Source: Pseudomonas helleri (GTDB lineage: Bacteria; Pseudomonadota; Gammaproteobacteria; Pseudomonadales; Pseudomonadaceae). Taken from it: a DNA stretch of 64,000 bases. The position numbers were made by a program, and so were the translations under genes. Of this stretch, positions 61,306 to 64,000 are shown one piece after another. Position 1 is the first letter of the stretch. Every line of letters starts with the position of its first letter. The notes under the pieces are model-generated. The model did not search any database, was not told the DNA's origin, and saw only the letters and a program-made list of their open reading frames with translations. Where the stretch lies: assembly GCF_001043025.1 (NCBI RefSeq), contig NZ_JYLD01000011.1, forward strand, positions 155,407-219,406. The letters run 5' to 3'.

Positions 61306-61330
61306 AAACCACCTGAGCGGTGGTTTTTTT
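61306..61330 (+). terminator. Rho-independent terminator of queD
   Basis: AAACCACC and GGTGGTTT form an 8-bp stem with a five-base loop, running into a T-tract that reaches 61330. Confidence 0.88.
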
Positions 61331-61402
61331 ATGTCTGGAATTTGAACTGCAAGCTGCAAGCGCGTGGGGGCCTGGGCGGGGGGTGTCCAGTTCTACTTGG
61401 GG

Positions 61403-61410
61403 GTTTCGCT
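61403..61410. repeat. Left target-site duplication of the IS66 element
   Basis: GTTTCGCT stands immediately before the left end and again at 63775-63782 directly after the right end. Eight bases is the normal IS66 target duplication. Confidence 0.92.
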
Positions 61411-61497
61411 GTAAGCGAACGGTGAACACACCTACCGACCTCCCAAATTAAGGGCGATGGTGTCCACCTATTTTTAAGCGGACGCGATAGCCCTTAA

Positions 61498-61815
61498 ATG
61501 CGCCAACGAAGCTCTTACCCCAAGTCGTTCAAAGCCCAGGTTGTCCAGCAATGCCTGCAACCCGGCGCCTCCATTTCCAGCGTGGCCATCAGTCACGGCA
61601 TCAATGCCAACGTGATCCGTAAGTGGCTGCCACTTTTTCGAGATCAACCAGCCACAACCCTAGCGGCGTTTGTTCCGGTAAAGGTCGCCCCGAAAAGACA
61701 GGCCGAGTCATCGGTAATCATCGAGCTGCCATTTGGTGAGCAAATCATCACGGTTAAATGGCCGTCTTCCGATCCCGAAGGATGTGTCCGTTTTGTCCGT
61801 GGACTTTCTTCGTGA
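61498..61815 (+). CDS. tnpA: IS66 accessory protein TnpA
   Basis: The 105-residue protein opens MRQRSSYPKSFKAQVVQQCL and has a helix-turn-helix (SISSVAISHGINANVIRKWL, about 26-45) of the transposase-HTH type. In IS66 elements this is the first of three genes, needed with TnpB and TnpC for transposition. It ends at TGA, overlapping the tnpB GTG by four bases (61812-61815), so translation is coupled. Confidence 0.9.
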   Translation: MRQRSSYPKSFKAQVVQQCLQPGASISSVAISHGINANVIRKWLPLFRDQPATTLAAFVPVKVAPKRQAESSVIIELPFGEQIITVKWPSSDPEGCVRFVRGLSS

Positions 61816-62147
61816 TCCGCATCGACACAATTTGGCTGGCCACCGAGCCGATGGATATGCGCTCCGGCACCGAGAAAGCCCTCGCACGAGTCGTGTCTGT
61901 CTTCGGTGCGGCGCAGCCGCACTGTGCTTATCTCTTTGCCAATCGCCGAGGCAATCGCATGAAGGTGTTAGTGCACGACGGCCTGGGCGTTTGGCTGGCG
62001 GCACGCCGTCTACACCAAGGAAAATTCTCCTGGCCGAGTAATCGGCATGGCGATCAAATGGAGTTAAGTCCTGAGCAATTACAGGCTCTGGTGGTTGGCC
62101 TTCCCTGGCAATGGCTTGGGTCTGACGGAGCCATCCGTAACCATTAA
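61812..62147 (+). CDS. tnpB: IS66 accessory protein TnpB
   Basis: The 111-residue protein contains EPMDMRSGTEKALARV and LFANRRGNRMKVLVHDGLGVW (about 43-63), the hallmark of IS66 Orf2 proteins (PF05717). It starts with GTG inside the tnpA stop codon region. Its exact role is unknown. Confidence 0.9.
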   Translation: MIRIDTIWLATEPMDMRSGTEKALARVVSVFGAAQPHCAYLFANRRGNRMKVLVHDGLGVWLAARRLHQGKFSWPSNRHGDQMELSPEQLQALVVGLPWQWLGSDGAIRNH

Positions 62148-62196
62148 GAGAAATGGATGACATACATCGATCAGTAGATCGGGCAGAGTCATCGCC

Positions 62197-63744
62197 ATGA
62201 TTCCTACTCCTCCTCTCGATCAGCTCGACACTGAACAACTGCGCAGCCTCGCTGCGCAGTTGCTCACACACGTTGAGCATCTAGATACGCAACTGGCGAG
62301 CCTCGACAAAGAGGTTCTTCATCAGAAGACCCGTAACCAGCAACTCATTCACGAAATCGCCCTGCTCAAACGCCACCGCTTCGCCAAACGCTCCGAGTCG
62401 TTCAGCCCTGATCAGGCCAGCTTGCTCGACGATCTGATTGAGACCGATCTGGCCGCCATCGAAGCAGAGCTTGAAATCCTGGCACCAAAGCCAGCGCAAG
62501 CAGCAGTCCGCCAGCAACCCAAACGCACTGCATTGCCTGCCGAGTTTCCACGCACGTTGATTCATCACGATCCAGAAAACACTCAATGCCAATGCGGCTG
62601 CGCCCTCAAGCTCATCGGCGAAGACGTCAGCGAAAAACTCGACTACACGCCAGGCGTATTCAGCGTTGAACGGCATATTCGTGGCAAATGGGTCTGTGAC
62701 AACTGCGAAACCTTGATTCAAGAGCCGGTGCCGGCGCAGGTCATCGACAAAGGCATCCCGACGGTCGGGCTGTTGGCCCAGGTGATGATCGCGAAATACG
62801 CCGATCATTTGCCGTTGTACCGCCAGGAGCAAATCTTCGGGCGGGCCGGTCTCGCGATTCCTCGTTCAACGCTGGCCAGTTGGGTCGGCGCTTGCGGCGT
62901 GCAATTGCAGCCACTGGTCGATGCCCTGCGCGAGGTCGTGCTTGAGCACAACGTGGTGCATGTCGATGAAACCCCGGTGCAGATGCTCGCGCCGGGCGAG
63001 AAGAAAACACAACGTGCTTATGTTTGGGGCTATGCCACGACGGCGTTCGCAGGGATCAGTGCAGTGGTGTACGACTTCAGCCCCGGTCGCTCGGGCGAAT
63101 ATGCCCGTAACTTTCTTGGCGACTGGAAAGGCAAGTTGGTCTGCGACGATTACGGTGGTTACAAAGCCAGTTTTGCACTTGGCGTCACTGAAATCGGCTG
63201 CATGACCCACGCCCGCCGTAAGTTCTACGATCTGCACGTCACCAAAAAAAGCGTGCTGGCCGAGCAAGCATTGCGATACATCGCAGCGTTGTATGAAGTT
63301 GAACGCGAAGTGCGCGATTTGGAACCGGATGTCCGGCGACGAATACGTAAGGAAAAGGCAGCGCCCCTAATGGACGCGTTTCATGCCTGGATGATCGCCC
63401 AGCGCGAGCTTGTGCATGAAGGTTTGGGGATTACCAAGGCGCTGGATTACAGCCTAAAACGATGGGCTGCGTTGAGCCGTTATCTCAACGACGGCACGGT
63501 GCCGATAGACAACAACCATATCGAACAGCAAATTCGACCTTGGGCTCTTGGAAGAAAAAACTGGCTGTTCGCCGGTTCTCTACGCAGTGGCCAACGCGCT
63601 GCCGCGCTAATGAGTTTGATCCAGTCAGCCAAGCTCAACGGCCACGATACGTATGCTTATCTAAAAGACGTTCTTACTCGCCTGCCGACGCAGCGGGCGA
63701 GTGAGATTGGGGAGTTGTTGCCGCATCGATGGCAACCGGCTTAG
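62197..63744 (+). CDS. tnpC: IS66 transposase TnpC
   Basis: The 515-residue transposase has an N-terminal leucine-zipper-like helix (about 10-70), a zinc-binding segment (CQCGCALKLIG ... VCDNCE, about 129-170) and a DDE catalytic core. The triad is Asp257 (HVDETPVQ), Asp318 (CDDYGGYK) and Glu443 (NNHIEQQIRPW). It cuts and joins the element ends. Length and motifs are complete, so the element should be active if TnpA and TnpB are made. Confidence 0.95.
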   Translation: MIPTPPLDQLDTEQLRSLAAQLLTHVEHLDTQLASLDKEVLHQKTRNQQLIHEIALLKRHRFAKRSESFSPDQASLLDDLIETDLAAIEAELEILAPKPAQAAVRQQPKRTALPAEFPRTLIHHDPENTQCQCGCALKLIGEDVSEKLDYTPGVFSVERHIRGKWVCDNCETLIQEPVPAQVIDKGIPTVGLLAQVMIAKYADHLPLYRQEQIFGRAGLAIPRSTLASWVGACGVQLQPLVDALREVVLEHNVVHVDETPVQMLAPGEKKTQRAYVWGYATTAFAGISAVVYDFSPGRSGEYARNFLGDWKGKLVCDDYGGYKASFALGVTEIGCMTHARRKFYDLHVTKKSVLAEQALRYIAALYEVEREVRDLEPDVRRRIRKEKAAPLMDAFHAWMIAQRELVHEGLGITKALDYSLKRWAALSRYLNDGTVPIDNNHIEQQIRPWALGRKNWLFAGSLRSGQRAAALMSLIQSAKLNGHDTYAYLKDVLTRLPTQRASEIGELLPHRWQPA

Positions 63745-63774
63745 TTACGCAAGACGGGATGCCCGGACGCTTAC

Positions 63775-63782
63775 GTTTCGCT
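63775..63782. repeat. Right target-site duplication of the IS66 element
   Basis: GTTTCGCT repeats the eight bases found at 61403-61410. Confidence 0.92.
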
Positions 63783-63832
63783 GGGTTTATCGATTGTTTG
63801 TTGCGGGGCGATGATCAGTGTTTTTTCGAGCA

Positions 63833-63873
63833 CAAAAACAAAATCCCTGTCTGCGTGAGCAGACAGGGATTTT
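63833..63873 (-). terminator. rRNA operon terminator
   Basis: On the minus strand AAAATCCCTGTCTGC and GCAGACAGGGATTTT pair in a long stem with a four-base loop, followed by TTTTGTTTTTG. It lies directly after the 5S rRNA gene and ends the rrn transcript. Confidence 0.93.
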
Positions 63874-63881
63874 GGAATTTA

Positions 63882-64000
63882 ATCTTGACGATGACCTACT
63901 CTCACATGGGGAAACCCCACACTACCATCGGCGATGCATCGTTTCACTGCTGAGTTCGGGATGGGATCAGGTGGTTCCAATGCTCTATGGTCGTCAAGAA
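63882..64000 (-). rRNA. rrf: 5S ribosomal RNA (5' end just outside the window)
   Basis: Read on the minus strand the sequence contains the conserved 5S blocks ACCTGATCCCATCCCGAACT, GTGAAACGATGCATCGCCGA and GTGTGGGGTTTCCCCATGTG, with the closing helix CGTCAAGA. It is nearly identical to Pseudomonas 5S rRNA as I know it. One or two 5' bases are missing at the window edge. The 23S and 16S genes should follow to the right, outside the window. Confidence 0.96.

Larger units (their letters stand above)
61411..63774 (+). mobile_element. IS66-family insertion sequence (2364 bp), complete
   Basis: Both ends begin GTAAGCG reading inward (61411 rightward and 63774 leftward) and share CGG at positions 10-12 in (GTAAGCGAACGG and GTAAGCGTCCGG). 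The element carries the three IS66 genes in order, tnpA, tnpB and tnpC, all open. It is bounded by the direct repeat GTTTCGCT. It lies between the queD terminator and the terminator of an rRNA operon, where it breaks no visible gene. Intact ends, intact frames and identical flanking repeats suggest a recent insertion. Confidence 0.95.

Noticed and set aside
1..64000. CRISPR arrays, tRNA genes, prophage or phage-defence systems
   Set aside because: No regularly spaced direct repeats, no tRNA cloverleaf with CCA/T-loop signature and no phage or defence proteins were recognised. The repeats found are REP pairs and the IS66 ends.

Overview
This window is a chromosomal segment of a Pseudomonas species, most like the P. 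fluorescens group. The evidence is the gene content, the roughly 60% GC codon use, the Pseudomonas-type 5S rRNA at the right edge, and the many REP palindromes of two known Pseudomonas types (arms GGAGCGAGCTTGC... and GGGAGCGGGCTTGC...). Two blocks match P. aeruginosa gene order as I remember it: a guanidinobutyrase / sodium-solute symporter / tiny PA1414-like gene / LysR block at the left, and the chemoreceptor, fabB, fabA, hybrid kinase, gpsA, thioesterase, hydrolase block (about PA1608 to PA1622) at 44-58 kb. Locus numbers are from memory and unverified.

Layout. 0-7 kb: end of an arginase-family ureohydrolase, a sodium:solute symporter, a 41-aa gene with an FNR/Anr-type promoter, a PtrR-like LysR regulator divergent from an MFS transporter, an EamA transporter and a CvfB-like S1 protein. 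7-19 kb: small conserved protein, TorF-like porin, DEAD-box helicase, YbdG-type mechanosensitive channel, RBBP9-type hydrolase, YigM-type transporter, AzoR with a divergent LysR regulator, periplasmic cyclophilin, an exporter-type ABC protein, aquaporin Z and a FemAB-like acyltransferase. 19-29 kb: a large porin with possible Pho-box repeats, an ECF sigma factor with a zinc anti-sigma factor, a FabH-like synthase, HrpA helicase and two EamA transporters. 29-38 kb: a valine-rich leader peptide with a transcription attenuator in front of one EamA gene, LpxO, CysK, a MoxR/VWA pair, the pxpABC 5-oxoprolinase operon, a DUF2937 protein and a YafJ-type amidotransferase. 38-49 kb: oligopeptidase B, a spermidine-synthase-like protein, an HNH protein, a SPOUT methyltransferase, an AI-2E family permease, a DUF4892 protein, two alpha/beta hydrolases, a hotdog thioesterase, and gpsA-DUF4389-sixA. 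49-61 kb: hybrid kinase, fabAB, OsmC protein, pirin, a NhaC-like antiporter, a FliA-driven chemoreceptor, a PepSY/response-regulator/kinase operon and queD. 61-64 kb: an intact IS66-family element with an 8-bp target duplication, then the rrn terminator and 5S rRNA on the minus strand.

Most of the window is ordinary core genome. The most interesting signals are small and regulatory. They are the Val-codon leader and attenuator before a drug/metabolite transporter (29.3-29.5 kb), the PA1414/SicX-like locus with an Anr-type box (2.28-2.50 kb), a hairpin lying between Shine-Dalgarno and start codon of an ABC transporter (15.27 kb), tandem 11-bp Pho-like repeats before a porin (19.36 kb), and a near-consensus FliA promoter (56.2 kb). 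No CRISPR array, tRNA gene, prophage or phage-defence island was recognised.
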